Positions 16,669 to 25,441 of a stretch of 64,000 nt of DNA are shown here, piece by piece. The notes below the pieces were generated by a model. That model worked only from the letters and a program-made list of their open reading frames with translations, ran no database searches and had not been told where the DNA came from. Every line of letters begins with the position of its first letter. The stretch's first letter is position 1. Where the stretch lies: the NCBI GenBank assembly GCA_902779075.1, contig CACZAK010000002.1:1-64000 (forward strand). Reading direction: 5' to 3'. The translations under genes were made by a program, and so were the position numbers. This stretch comes from an uncultured bacterium (GTDB lineage: Bacteria > Verrucomicrobiota > Kiritimatiellia > RFP12 > UBA1067).

Positions 16669-19600
16669 TTGATGGTCGCCGTCGCGCCGTCCATGGCTAT
16701 CGAGCAGTTCTCCTGGTCGATAAGCGTCGCACCAAGATATTGCTGGGTATCCGACGCCCCCATCTGCCCGTCGGCGAAGGTAACGGGGCCATACGCAGTC
16801 TTCGCGCCGCCCTTGAACGACGTCCCTTCCGCGCCTGAGTTCGTCGCAAGCGTCTTGTTCACCTTATCGTACAGGCAGTACTCGCCATCCTTTTTCACAG
16901 GGATGAAATTGGCCTGCACCGTCCCAGATGTGTTCATCCACTTCATGTAGTAGAGTTTTACCGCCGAGAGATTTGCGCCGTCTGCATCGGCCCACAAGGT
17001 AATCGGCTGCTGGGGCGTGACGGTATTATTCTGGTTGTAGTTGTTCCATACACCGGAACTGGGCGTAGCGGCCGTTCCGTCTATCTTTATTGCCGTTGAA
17101 CGATCAGAATACTGGTAGGACAGCGTGATGACATGATCAGCCGTCTTGTTGACCGCATTGAACTCAATCACGCCAACGCGTGTATTCTGAATCTGTCCCG
17201 ACGAGTTGACGGACAACTGGAGGTTGTTCGGCCAGCCTGCAGCGGACCGGAACACGCGGGCCCATGAAGAATACGTCTGCCCGTCCATGTTCATCTTGAA
17301 CTCGGCCTTCGGATTCGCCGAAGGCTTGAAGGATGTCGTGATGTAGGCACCGAGGGCGGTTGGCTGGATCCACGCGACTTCTTCGTCGTAAGGCTTTGTT
17401 GCGCTGTCGCCGAGGAAGAGGCGGTAGTACGTGCCGACCGTTTGAACTTCGTCAGGAAGCGTAAACGTGGCCGTCGTCGTACCTGCCGCGACCGTGCCGA
17501 GGATGATGCTCTTGCCGGAAGGCCAGCTTGTGAGAGTCGCGCCGTGGTCGGAGGTGTCCCACGCGACAACGAGATCAAGCGCACCGTCCATGTCCGCGAA
17601 GCCCAAGGTTATCTCGCCCGTCTCGAGATTGAAACCCGTCACGGACATCGCCGGGGGAACGCGCACGACAAGTATGCTCTTTGCATCCGCGGAAAGCATC
17701 GCCCTGTAGTACGGGAACGCCGTGACATCGGGAAGGTCAGAGTCGGTGAACACGCCCTCGCCCGTCGTCGTCACGAGAATGTTCGTCGTGCCGACGGCCG
17801 GCTGAGTCTCAGGAATGGCAGCGGAAAGCCCGCCGCCGAGCGACGTGTCGGGGACGACGAGCGTCGTACCGATCTCGACCGTCGTGCCGCCCGTGTAGGA
17901 GAGTGACCCCAATTCGGTAAACTTGCCGCCGCCCTTGAACGTCATGCCGCCGTCGGTCTCGCCCGCCGCGACACCGCTCACAATGCTCAGGTTGTTCGTC
18001 GGATACTTGCCCGCTGCGAAGACCATCGTGCCGCCACCCGCGCCGACTTTCACGGTAAGGTTTTTCTGGAAGATCGGCTTTTCGTTGGCTCCCGCGTATG
18101 TGAGCGTTCCGCCGTTGAACACGACCTCGCCGCTACCGTTATCATGGGTGGTGAATCCACGCGCACTCATCACAAGTTCGCCGCCGTCCAGGTTCACCGT
18201 GCCGGTCGCGCCAGAGGCGTTGCCGAGTGCCAGATACCTGCTTGATCCAGTCATCGTGAACGTCCCGTTGGTCACGGTAAGCGAACCGGTTGAGTTCTCG
18301 CCGCCGCCGACAATAACGTCGTAAGCCGTTGTGAACGTTCCGCCGTCTATTGTCATGGAGCCGGTCGAATTCGCCGCAGCCGCCACCGTCCGATTGGCGC
18401 TCGAAGTCATCGCGCCCGTCGTGACGACCGTTCCGCCCGTGTGGGCCTGGTTCTTCGTCATGGCGTACGTCCCCGCTCCGGTCTTGCGCAGTTCAAGATT
18501 GCCGCCAAGCGTGAGATATGTTTCCGTGAACGTGCCGGAAGCAACATCAACCGTCAGCACGGCCTTCGTCGCGTCAACGCTGTTCGTAACGGTGAACGCC
18601 TCCGTGGCGGACTTCCACTGATCAGGAAGCGTCCAGTCGCAGCCCTTCAGGTCGATGACCGTCCCCGCGTCAAACGTGTACTCCGCAGGAAGCGAGGCAG
18701 AAGCGGAAGGATCGAACGTGAACGTCGAGGCCATCTGCCATCCGCCGACCCACGCTGGGGTGGTGCCAATCGCTGCAAGTTCGGCGGTCGATCCGAAAAT
18801 CACCGTGATGGAACCCGCTTCAAGAGCGCTTTGATCGACAGAGGGAATCACCGCATCCGTTATGTCGCGAAATTCCCAGTTCCAGGAGTCCGTACCCGAA
18901 TCATAGATCAACCGGGCGGTCGTGGGTTGGCCAGCCTTGGCCGTCAACTTCACTGACGCGCCATCAATCGTCAGCTCAACATTGTCGGTGTCCGCATCCG
19001 CCGCGAGGCTGCAACGAGAAAAGATGGTGCTTGCGTCCGCCCCCTCACCGGTAAGCGTGAGAACCGTCGAGCAGTTTGCAAGCGTCGCGTTCGTGACGAC
19101 GATATTGCCTGTAAGATTGTTCGCAGCTGGCATCTGGATCGTCGTGCCCGCGTCGATCACCGTCCCGCCCGTGTAGGTGTTCGCACCAGTGAGCGTAATC
19201 GTGCCGCCGCCCTTGAACGTCATGCCACCCGTACCGCCAATCGCCGCGCCAATGGTGACATTGTGAGTGTCAGAGTCGATCGTACCGCCGCCCGCACCGA
19301 CAGTGAACGTCAGGAGGGAATGACTAGGGATGAAGTTCGCGTGGTCGTTATGTGCCTTGATTGTGCCGTCGCTGATGGTTATCGTATTCGCGATTGTTCC
19401 GCCAAACGCCATGTTACCGACGGTAAGAACGCCTCCGTCCGTAATGTTTATGGCGGAGTTTTTCGAGCTGGCATGGTAGTTTACGCCAAGATAGCCGGCA
19501 ACCGTCACGTCGCCGCCCTGGACATTCAATGTTCCGGTCGAACCGCTTGACTGTCCAAGCGTCATGTTCTTTCCGTTGCCGGTGGCTTCGCTGTTGTCGA

Positions 19601-20267
19601 AGACCGCGCCGGTCTTTACTGTCAATATTCCCGTACTGCCGCCATCCCCGAGACGCGTATAATTATTCAGTATCTTCAACGTTCCGCCGTTCATCGTCAA
19701 TACCCCGGTCTTGCCGGAAGCACAACCGAGTATGATATAACCGAACTTATATGTTCCTGACTGGATTGTCATATATCCGTTCGCCGTTTCTGCGATATTC
19801 AAAGTGCTGCTGCTCGTCAACCCGTAACCGCTCTGCGTGGCAGTGAATACGATTGGATTTGCAGCGGACGATCCCGCGTCAAGATGCAGGGGTTGCTGCG
19901 TCGCACCTACTTTCTGAGCGCCGGAAAACGTAACGACATGATTCCAACTAGAATTGTAGCTTTGCGTTTTTTTGTTATTTGGTGCCGCCATTCCAGAGCG
20001 AAAATACACATCATAGCTGAATGTGTCAGGACTGCCAGTCGGGGTGTTCCAGGTACCAGAAGCACTTCCGTTGTTGTACTTCCAGGAATTCTTGTCGCCC
20101 CATTGGCTCGTTCCGCTTTGCCCATAAAAAAGGAACGACTGCGTAGTTGCCGCCGTTGCGATTTGTGCCGCACCGAGCGCGGCGAGGGCGAGCGCCGCGG
20201 ACTTGATGTTAAGGATGAGCCTGGACATGATCCCGGCTACCCCGTTTTGACTGGTTCGTGTCTTCAT
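16533..20267 (-). CDS. Second giant secreted protein with autotransporter-associated beta-strand repeats, N-terminal part
   Basis: 1244 codons from ATG 20267 (AGGAACAAAACC site). A signal peptide ends near QIATAATTQS. A beta-helical region of strand repeats follows: MTFKGGGTITLTGANTYTGG, NLELRKTGAGTYAMTKNQ, MTFKGGGKFTELGSLSYTGG. Short repeated turns (GSTGILTVKTGAVFDNS, STGSLTVTNGTFTM) are typical of outer-surface beta-solenoids. Then come a beta-sandwich and a ConA-like module (EEVAWIQPTALGAYITTSF). The last ~15 residues (TARSPSSREAATTSR) are frameshift noise. A ConA/sandwich layout similar to the 1590-residue protein marks them as paralogs, probably surface adhesins or glycan-binding proteins. 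Confidence 0.78.
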   Translation of the reverse strand: MKTRTSQNGVAGIMSRLILNIKSAALALAALGAAQIATAATTQSFLFYGQSGTSQWGDKNSWKYNNGSASGTWNTPTGSPDTFSYDVYFRSGMAAPNNKKTQSYNSSWNHVVTFSGAQKVGATQQPLHLDAGSSAANPIVFTATQSGYGLTSSSTLNIAETANGYMTIQSGTYKFGYIILGCASGKTGVLTMNGGTLKILNNYTRLGDGGSTGILTVKTGAVFDNSEATGNGKNMTLGQSSGSTGTLNVQGGDVTVAGYLGVNYHASSKNSAINITDGGVLTVGNMAFGGTIANTITISDGTIKAHNDHANFIPSHSLLTFTVGAGGGTIDSDTHNVTIGAAIGGTGGMTFKGGGTITLTGANTYTGGTVIDAGTTIQMPAANNLTGNIVVTNATLANCSTVLTLTGEGADASTIFSRCSLAADADTDNVELTIDGASVKLTAKAGQPTTARLIYDSGTDSWNWEFRDITDAVIPSVDQSALEAGSITVIFGSTAELAAIGTTPAWVGGWQMASTFTFDPSASASLPAEYTFDAGTVIDLKGCDWTLPDQWKSATEAFTVTNSVDATKAVLTVDVASGTFTETYLTLGGNLELRKTGAGTYAMTKNQAHTGGTVVTTGAMTSSANRTVAAAANSTGSMTIDGGTFTTAYDVIVGGGENSTGSLTVTNGTFTMTGSSRYLALGNASGATGTVNLDGGELVMSARGFTTHDNGSGEVVFNGGTLTYAGANEKPIFQKNLTVKVGAGGGTMVFAAGKYPTNNLSIVSGVAAGETDGGMTFKGGGKFTELGSLSYTGGTTVEIGTTLVVPDTSLGGGLSAAIPETQPAVGTTNILVTTTGEGVFTDSDLPDVTAFPYYRAMLSADAKSILVVRVPPAMSVTGFNLETGEITLGFADMDGALDLVVAWDTSDHGATLTSWPSGKSIILGTVAAGTTTATFTLPDEVQTVGTYYRLFLGDSATKPYDEEVAWIQPTALGAYITTSFKPSANPKAEFKMNMDGQTYSSWARVFRSAAGWPNNLQLSVNSSGQIQNTRVGVIEFNAVNKTADHVITLSYQYSDRSTAIKIDGTAATPSSGVWNNYNQNNTVTPQQPITLWADADGANLSAVKLYYMKWMNTSGTVQANFIPVKKDGEYCLYDKVNKTLATNSGAEGTSFKGGAKTAYGPVTFADGQMGASDTQQYLGATLIDQENCSIAMDGATATINWALTQPGGPSAEIVAVFTTGSTAVTNVLATARSPSSREAATTSR

Positions 20268-20345
20268 GGTTTTGTTCCTGTTGCGTTTCAGATTCTTCGT
20301 GTGCGAAGCGCACGCGGGTGGCAGTCGGTGCGCCAGATCGAGCAT

Positions 20346-20567
20346 TCGTCGACCCCCTTTTATTTACACGGGCTTTTGGCAATATATTCATCACCTCTTG
20401 TCAACCCTGCAGTAACACTACGCCGCATTTCAGGCAAGTATATCAAAGAAACCGCCGCCTGCGCAACCCCTAGCCACAAAAATTTTACATTTTCGCACTT
20501 TCGGGCTAGATAATTCCCTCTGTGGGCTGCCTACATGACAGTCACCGAAGGACAGGGATCGCTGTAG
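20346..20567. other. Intergenic region upstream of the second surface-protein gene
   Basis: A TTGACA (minus strand, near 20398-20403) is present without a well-spaced -10, so the promoter is uncertain. A short hairpin GTGCG-AAG-CGCAC lies near 20301-20313 in the leader. Nothing coding is seen. Confidence 0.35.
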
Positions 20568-22013
20568 TCACACTCCAAGCAAACGGCGGAACGGAATAAT
20601 CGCATCAAAATAGCCATCCGCCTCGACAATTGGTGCGAGATTTCCCTCGTACACGAGTGCGGTACGCACCGACACCCCGGGGCGTTTCGGCAGAAGGCGA
20701 ACTTTCTCCTCCATTTCCCGTATCACTTCCCTTCCGATTTCACGCTTGCGCTTGACCTCTATGAGATAGACCGCCCTGCGCGTCTGGAGAAGCAGATCCA
20801 CCTGCAGTCCGCTTCTCGTTCCGTCCCTCGATCCAGCGCGCCGGTATGGGGCGATGGAGGTGATCGTCGCCTTACCGATTCCGAGCAATGGACGAAGCGC
20901 CGCGCAGTTGTTCACCACGAGATTCTCGAACGCAAGACCCTTCACGCCATCCCATCCCTCCAGCTGATCCAAAGATCCAAGCTCATACTGTCCTTTGTCG
21001 ATGACGTTCTTTTCAGGCTCGATGTACTTGAGGTAGAATCTGCAGTAGTTGTCCTTGAGGCGATAGCGTTTCTCGCGAAGGTCCTCACCCGTCTCTGGAT
21101 TCTTGCCTTCATCGCAGGCGACAAGTCCAGCCTCCTCCAATTGCGACAGCGCCTTGTTGACATTGCCGTTACGGTCGATGTCAAGCTTTGCCGCTATCTC
21201 GGACGCGCTCATCGAATCCGCGACAAGCAGACGGATTATCCGTGCGCACATCGTCGGCTGTCTCGTGATTGCATCCTGAAACATCTCGTCGAAATCCGTC
21301 CGCAGGATCGACTTTGGACGAAACGCCATCGCGCGTATGTTCTCGTTGGCGCTGTTTGCCGTCGTAAGTTCCTCCAGATACCTTGGGATGCCTCCAACCA
21401 CGGAAAGGATGTCGATCACTTCGCTCAGATCAATGCGCTCGATCGACTTGCCCCAGAACTTCACGCATTCGGCGAGGGGCAGTTCAGGAACCACGATGTC
21501 CAGTGAACGACGTCCGAAGAACGCGCCGTCGTCGATTATGTTTTCCCTTATCCAGCTAGACACGCTGCCACAGACAACCAGAATCAGCTTTGGATGTTTC
21601 TTTAGATACCGATCCCATGCGGTCTTGAGCGTTCCCGCGAACGACGGGTCGTAATGGGCCATCCACGATATCTCGTCAAGCAACACGACGGTGCGCTTGC
21701 CGTCTCCGATCACGGAATCAAGGTCAAGAAATGCCTTCCACCAATTTGCCGGAACATCAACGTCCTTCCCGATAGTTTCAGACAACTGCGCCGCGAAGTG
21801 CGCCAGTTCCGCAGAATTCGAAAGGCTTTTCGTCGGACGCAAGCCTTCAATCATGATGAACCTGGCACCAGACACCTCGGCAAATCGTTCAATCAACGTT
21901 GATTTGCCAATGCGCCGACGACCTCTGCATGTGACGAATGAAGAGGTTCGCTTGTTCCACAACCTCTCCAGATCGGCGATTTGCTCTTCACGTCCATAAA
22001 ATGCATATTTCAT
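20568..22013 (-). CDS. AAA-type ATPase with DUF234-like nuclease-fold C-terminus
   Basis: 481 residues of the archaeal-ATPase/DUF234 type. Walker A is GRRRIGKST (about residues 31-39) and Walker B is VVLLDEISW. A winged-helix region follows (MSASEIAAKLDIDRNGNVNKA), then a C-terminal PD-(D/E)XK-like motif (GLQVDLLLQ ... YLIEVKRK). Such proteins occur mainly in archaea and anaerobic bacteria; their role is not settled, with defence or DNA-linked regulation suggested. The gene stands alone. It has an extended -10 (TGGTACAAT, 22044-22036), a short leader with AAAGGA, and a perfect 14-bp inverted repeat just upstream of the promoter. Confidence 0.85.
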   Translation of the reverse strand: MKYAFYGREEQIADLERLWNKRTSSFVTCRGRRRIGKSTLIERFAEVSGARFIMIEGLRPTKSLSNSAELAHFAAQLSETIGKDVDVPANWWKAFLDLDSVIGDGKRTVVLLDEISWMAHYDPSFAGTLKTAWDRYLKKHPKLILVVCGSVSSWIRENIIDDGAFFGRRSLDIVVPELPLAECVKFWGKSIERIDLSEVIDILSVVGGIPRYLEELTTANSANENIRAMAFRPKSILRTDFDEMFQDAITRQPTMCARIIRLLVADSMSASEIAAKLDIDRNGNVNKALSQLEEAGLVACDEGKNPETGEDLREKRYRLKDNYCRFYLKYIEPEKNVIDKGQYELGSLDQLEGWDGVKGLAFENLVVNNCAALRPLLGIGKATITSIAPYRRAGSRDGTRSGLQVDLLLQTRRAVYLIEVKRKREIGREVIREMEEKVRLLPKRPGVSVRTALVYEGNLAPIVEADGYFDAIIPFRRLLGV

Positions 22014-22035
22014 GCTATTTTTCCTTTGCGCACGT

Positions 22036-22044
22036 ATTGTACCA
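22036..22044 (-). promoter_or_regulatory. Extended -10 element before the AAA ATPase gene
   Basis: TGGTACAAT on the minus strand, 22 bp before the ATG and downstream of the inverted repeat at 22070-22112. Confidence 0.5.
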
Positions 22045-22069
22045 CAAATAGACGGTTATAGTCCACAGC

Positions 22070-22112
22070 AAAATATCTCCTAAACCCCAAAACAGGAATT
22101 AGGAGATATTTT
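22070..22112. terminator. Perfect 14-bp inverted repeat (bidirectional hairpin)
   Basis: AAAATATCTCCTAA and TTAGGAGATATTTT flank a 15-base loop. On the minus strand it follows the FAD oxidoreductase stop by 25 bp and ends in a TTTT arm, so it may act as its terminator. Its position just upstream of the ATPase promoter also allows an operator role. Confidence 0.6.
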
Positions 22113-22137
22113 CAACAAAGGCTCTTTCGTCATCCAA

Positions 22138-23481
22138 CTACAAATCGGGCACCGGTACTATATGGCCGATCTTGGAAAGGCCGGCCTTTATGTCCGCGAG
22201 CGGGACTTCGCGCGGGTCGCAGCGCCTTGCCGCTGCGAGCGCCGCGACGACGCCGGCGGCCTGCCCCATCGCCATGCACGACGCCTGGACGCGCAGGGCG
22301 GAGTTCGCCCCTTGGTCGCTTGAGACCGCTCGTCCCGCCACCAGCATGTCGCCCACGCCCTTCGGAAACATCGCGCCAAGCGGCACCGCGCCGACCTTGC
22401 CGTCCTTGTGGAACACGAGACGCGCATGAGACCTCTTCGCGCTGTGCGCATCGACCATCCAGTAGGACCAGCACAGCGCGTCTTCCTCGACGATACCATC
22501 AAGATAGGCGCGTTCGGAGACCGTCTTCTCGCCGATGACGCGATATGTCTCGCGCACGCCGACTTCCCGCGCGGACGACACGAGCGACACGTTCTCAAGT
22601 CCGGGCTGGCGGCGGATGAACGCGAGGACGCGATCCCTCGCCTCGATTCCGCGCCTGTTGGTGTCCGCGCGCGCCTCGGGCGTCGAATTGTCCGCGAGCG
22701 GGACGTAGCACCCCGAACCTCCGCCCTTGCGGATGAAGTACGCCATCCCCACATGGACGTCCGTCGGGAGAAGCTCTCCAGCCGCGACCGCCTTCTTGAA
22801 CGCGCGGTCAACCGCGGCTGAGTCGAACTTCGCGCCCTTCGAGGAAATCCAGAAGAAGAACGATCCCGGCTGCCGCAGGTCGTCAGGCGATTTCACGCGC
22901 CTCGCCCCTGCGAGCGCGGCGACCGTGGCGTTTCCCGTCGCATCGACGACCTGCCGCCCGACGGCGAATCCCGTATCCCAACCATCCGCCGTCCTCGTGA
23001 CCGAAGAAACCTCCGCGTTCGCGAGAACCGTCACCCCGGCCTTGCGCAACGTCTCCTCCGCGAGGCGCGAGTAGATTTCCGGATCCACGCGCACGCAGCT
23101 TTCCATCCACTTGTCTGGACGCTGCGCGGCGATGTCGGGGAGCGTCCCGTGCGCGGCGGCGACGGCGTTCGTCACGAGATCCCACGCCGGGCCCGCGATG
23201 ATCGGGCGCTTCCACGCGCTGAAGAGCCCAATGTCGCACACCCTGGCCTGGACAGTCGTCCCGCCGACCACGGAATCGCGCTCGACAAGTACGGTCTTCG
23301 CGCCGGTCTTTGCCGCGGCGAGCGCCGCTCCGATTCCGGCCGGCCCGCCGCCGACGACCACGACGTCGTACAATCGGCCGATCTGGCCCTCCGCCCACGA
23401 GGCGGTTGCCGCAAATGCCGTCAACACAAGGCAGAACACACGCATCCTACCATCGAAAACCACGCCCATCTTCTTTTCCAT
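22138..23481 (-). CDS. Secreted FAD-dependent oxidoreductase
   Basis: 447 residues from ATG 23481 (GGAG five bases before it). The N-terminal segment has a hydrophobic signal (MRVFCLVLTAFAATASWAEG) without a twin-arginine motif. A Rossmann FAD site follows (YDVVVVGGGPAGIGAALAAA), then the second-strand region (VLVERDSVVGGTTVQ) and C-terminal FAD contacts (GDMLVAGRAVSSDQGANSALR). This is the FAD_oxidored type (PF12831), abundant in PVC bacteria and often predicted to be secreted. The substrate is unknown. It is transcribed away from the acyl-CoA-synthetase-like gene; an extended -10 (TGGTACACT) lies at 23519-23511. Confidence 0.85.
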   Translation of the reverse strand: MEKKMGVVFDGRMRVFCLVLTAFAATASWAEGQIGRLYDVVVVGGGPAGIGAALAAAKTGAKTVLVERDSVVGGTTVQARVCDIGLFSAWKRPIIAGPAWDLVTNAVAAAHGTLPDIAAQRPDKWMESCVRVDPEIYSRLAEETLRKAGVTVLANAEVSSVTRTADGWDTGFAVGRQVVDATGNATVAALAGARRVKSPDDLRQPGSFFFWISSKGAKFDSAAVDRAFKKAVAAGELLPTDVHVGMAYFIRKGGGSGCYVPLADNSTPEARADTNRRGIEARDRVLAFIRRQPGLENVSLVSSAREVGVRETYRVIGEKTVSERAYLDGIVEEDALCWSYWMVDAHSAKRSHARLVFHKDGKVGAVPLGAMFPKGVGDMLVAGRAVSSDQGANSALRVQASCMAMGQAAGVVAALAAARRCDPREVPLADIKAGLSKIGHIVPVPDL

Positions 23482-23510
23482 CGACACTCCTTACGGGTTG
23501 TTTGACCAAT

Positions 23511-23519
23511 AGTGTACCA
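23511..23519 (-). promoter_or_regulatory. Extended -10 element before the FAD oxidoreductase gene
   Basis: TGGTACACT on the minus strand about 30 bp before the ATG. It is divergent from the plus-strand promoter at 23589-23597. Confidence 0.45.
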
Positions 23520-23588
23520 TATTTCGTATTTTGCGTGACCAGCCACTCTACCATGGTCATGTTTGGCCGTGTAGAAGCGTGGGAAGTA

Positions 23589-23597
23589 TGGTATACT
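23589..23597 (+). promoter_or_regulatory. Extended -10 element giving a leaderless start
   Basis: TGGTATACT ends 6 bases before the ATG at 23604, so the predicted transcript starts at or next to that ATG. The -35 region is weak, as expected for an extended -10 promoter. Confidence 0.5.
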
Positions 23598-23603
23598 ATC
23601 CAC

Positions 23604-23636
23604 ATGCCGCCTTTAGGCCAACGAAAGTATATATGA
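23604..23636 (+). CDS. 10-residue leaderless leader peptide
   Basis: ATG directly after the -10 box encodes MPPLGQRKYI and stops at TGA 23634-23636. That stop overlaps the ATG of the acyl-CoA-synthetase-like gene (ATGA at 23633). The main gene has no good ribosome site, so this minigene may feed ribosomes to it by termination-reinitiation. This is based on layout only. Confidence 0.45.
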   Translation: MPPLGQRKYI

Positions 23637-25441
23637 CACGCGCAACAACATTACTGGAGCAATTCCGACAGAACCGGGACGGGCGCCCGGACGAACCGGC
23701 GTTTCTCATCGCCGCCGGCGACCGTTCTGTCCCCATCACCTGGCGCGAGTTCGCCGAGGACATCGAGGAGATCGCCTGGATTGTGAATCATTATGCCCCC
23801 GGCGCGGTAGTGGGGCTTCTCGGCGAGAACTCCTACGAGTGGATCACGGCGCACGCGGCAGGGCTGTTCGCCGGCGTGACGGTGGTGCCGCTTGAGGTCA
23901 ACCTCTCCGCGCAGGAAATCGTGGACCGCCTCGCCTTCACCGGCGCCACGTACCTCGTCCACAGCGCGCTCTACGTGGAGAAGGCGCGCGAAGTGGAGCG
24001 TCTGCTGCCCGGCCTCGTGGTGGGCGGATTCGGCTCCCACAAGGCGGACGAACTGATGGCCCTCGCGCGCGCGGCGCTCGACATGGGCGACGAAAGCGTG
24101 TTCGACCTCCCGCCGCGCAACGAGGACGAGACGGCGATGATCGTGTTCACGAGCGGCACCACGTCCAAGCCGCGCGGAGCGGAGCTGACGCTGCGTGGTA
24201 TCCGCACGTTCTCAGAGTTCGCCCAGACTGCCTTCGGCTTCCAGCCGGGCTCGCGCTCGCTCATGTTGCTGCCGCTCTACCACATCTTCGGACTCTGCAC
24301 CACCTACGCAATGCTCGCGCACGGCGTGTCGCTCGGCGTGTGCCCCGACTTCCGCCGCATCTACGACGCGGTGGCACGCTTCCGCGCGAACTATCTCTTC
24401 CTAGTGCCCGCGCTCGCGGACATCCTTGCCAACAAGATAGCCCAGCACGGTCCATCGGCGGAAACCGTGCTCGGCACGCCGATCGACTGGATCCTCGTGG
24501 GCGGCGCACCGCTCGCGCGCCGCACTTACGAGCGGCTGATGTCGCTCGGCATACGCCCGCTCGGCGGCTACGGCCTCACGGAGACCACTTCTCTCTACTC
24601 CCTTGCGCCCGTGGACGATCCCCGCCCCGGCAGCGCGGGCAAGTGTTGTAACGGCTTCGGCGGCATGGAGGCGAAAGTATCCCCGGAGGGCGAGCTCCTC
24701 ATCCGCGGCCCAGCCGTGTTGAAGGGCTATTACAAGGAGCCGACGCGTACGGCAGACGTGCTAGATGCGGACGGATGGTTCCGCACGGGAGACATCGGCC
24801 GCATCGACGAAGACGGCTACGTGTGGATCACGGGCCGCGCCTCTCGCACGATAGTGCTCTCATCCGGCAAGAAGGTGGCTCCGGAGGAACTCGAGGAAAA
24901 AATCCTCTCAATACCCGGCATTCACGAAGCCGTAGTGTACGGAGACGGCGCAACGCGAGAGATCGTGGCGGAAGTCTACGCCGTAGTATCCGAGGAGACT
25001 GTAAAGAGGCAGATCGACTCCTTGAACCGACAACTTCCTGTCCACAAGCGCATCAAACACGCCATCACGCGCAAAGAGCCTTTCCCTCGCACGGCGTCCG
25101 GCAAGATCCAAGTGCAGCGCACAATGCCGAAACAGCAGGATGGGGCCCTTCTGCCGCCGCTGCCCACGCTGCCCGCACCAAAGCCCGCGCAATTGCCGTC
25201 GTTCAACGCATCACTGCGCACATGGCTTTTCTGGTCTGTGCTGTTCGTATCTGCGACGGTACTGCTGTTCAACCTCGCGAGCCTTGTCTTCCCGTCTCTG
25301 AAGAGCAATCTTCCGACGCCGATCAACGGACTCGTCGACGGCTCGGAGATACTGCTCTCCGTATTCGCGCTTCTCGTGGTATGTCTGGCCTTCAAGGGCC
25401 GCAACCTCATGATGGTCTACAAAAGGAGAAAAAAGAAATGA
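23633..25441 (+). CDS. AMP-binding acyl-CoA/acyl-ACP synthetase-like protein with C-terminal membrane segments
   Basis: 602 residues. ANL-superfamily motifs are present: P-loop MIVFTSGTTSKPRG, PLYHIFGL, GYGLTET, and WFRTGDIGRIDEDGYVWITG with the hinge aspartate region. A final lysine motif lies in TASGKIQVQRTMP. This matches long-chain acyl-CoA synthetases. The last ~80 residues are unusual: a proline-rich linker and two transmembrane helices (TWLFWSVLFVSATVLLF and ILLSVFALLVVCLAF), which would anchor the enzyme at the membrane. The start is set by the overlap with the leader peptide. Its stop overlaps the start of the MscS gene. A role in lipid recycling or acyl activation for envelope assembly is inferred. 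Confidence 0.85.
   Translation: MTRATTLLEQFRQNRDGRPDEPAFLIAAGDRSVPITWREFAEDIEEIAWIVNHYAPGAVVGLLGENSYEWITAHAAGLFAGVTVVPLEVNLSAQEIVDRLAFTGATYLVHSALYVEKAREVERLLPGLVVGGFGSHKADELMALARAALDMGDESVFDLPPRNEDETAMIVFTSGTTSKPRGAELTLRGIRTFSEFAQTAFGFQPGSRSLMLLPLYHIFGLCTTYAMLAHGVSLGVCPDFRRIYDAVARFRANYLFLVPALADILANKIAQHGPSAETVLGTPIDWILVGGAPLARRTYERLMSLGIRPLGGYGLTETTSLYSLAPVDDPRPGSAGKCCNGFGGMEAKVSPEGELLIRGPAVLKGYYKEPTRTADVLDADGWFRTGDIGRIDEDGYVWITGRASRTIVLSSGKKVAPEELEEKILSIPGIHEAVVYGDGATREIVAEVYAVVSEETVKRQIDSLNRQLPVHKRIKHAITRKEPFPRTASGKIQVQRTMPKQQDGALLPPLPTLPAPKPAQLPSFNASLRTWLFWSVLFVSATVLLFNLASLVFPSLKSNLPTPINGLVDGSEILLSVFALLVVCLAFKGRNLMMVYKRRKKK

Noticed and set aside
5221..20267. Classical autotransporters (type Va)
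   Set aside because: Strand repeats match the passenger-associated type, but neither protein has a C-terminal beta-barrel.
23531..23632. 34-codon N-terminal extension of the acyl-CoA-synthetase-like protein
   Set aside because: The extension lies across the promoter and minigene and adds no domain sequence; the start at 23633 fits the ATGA overlap.
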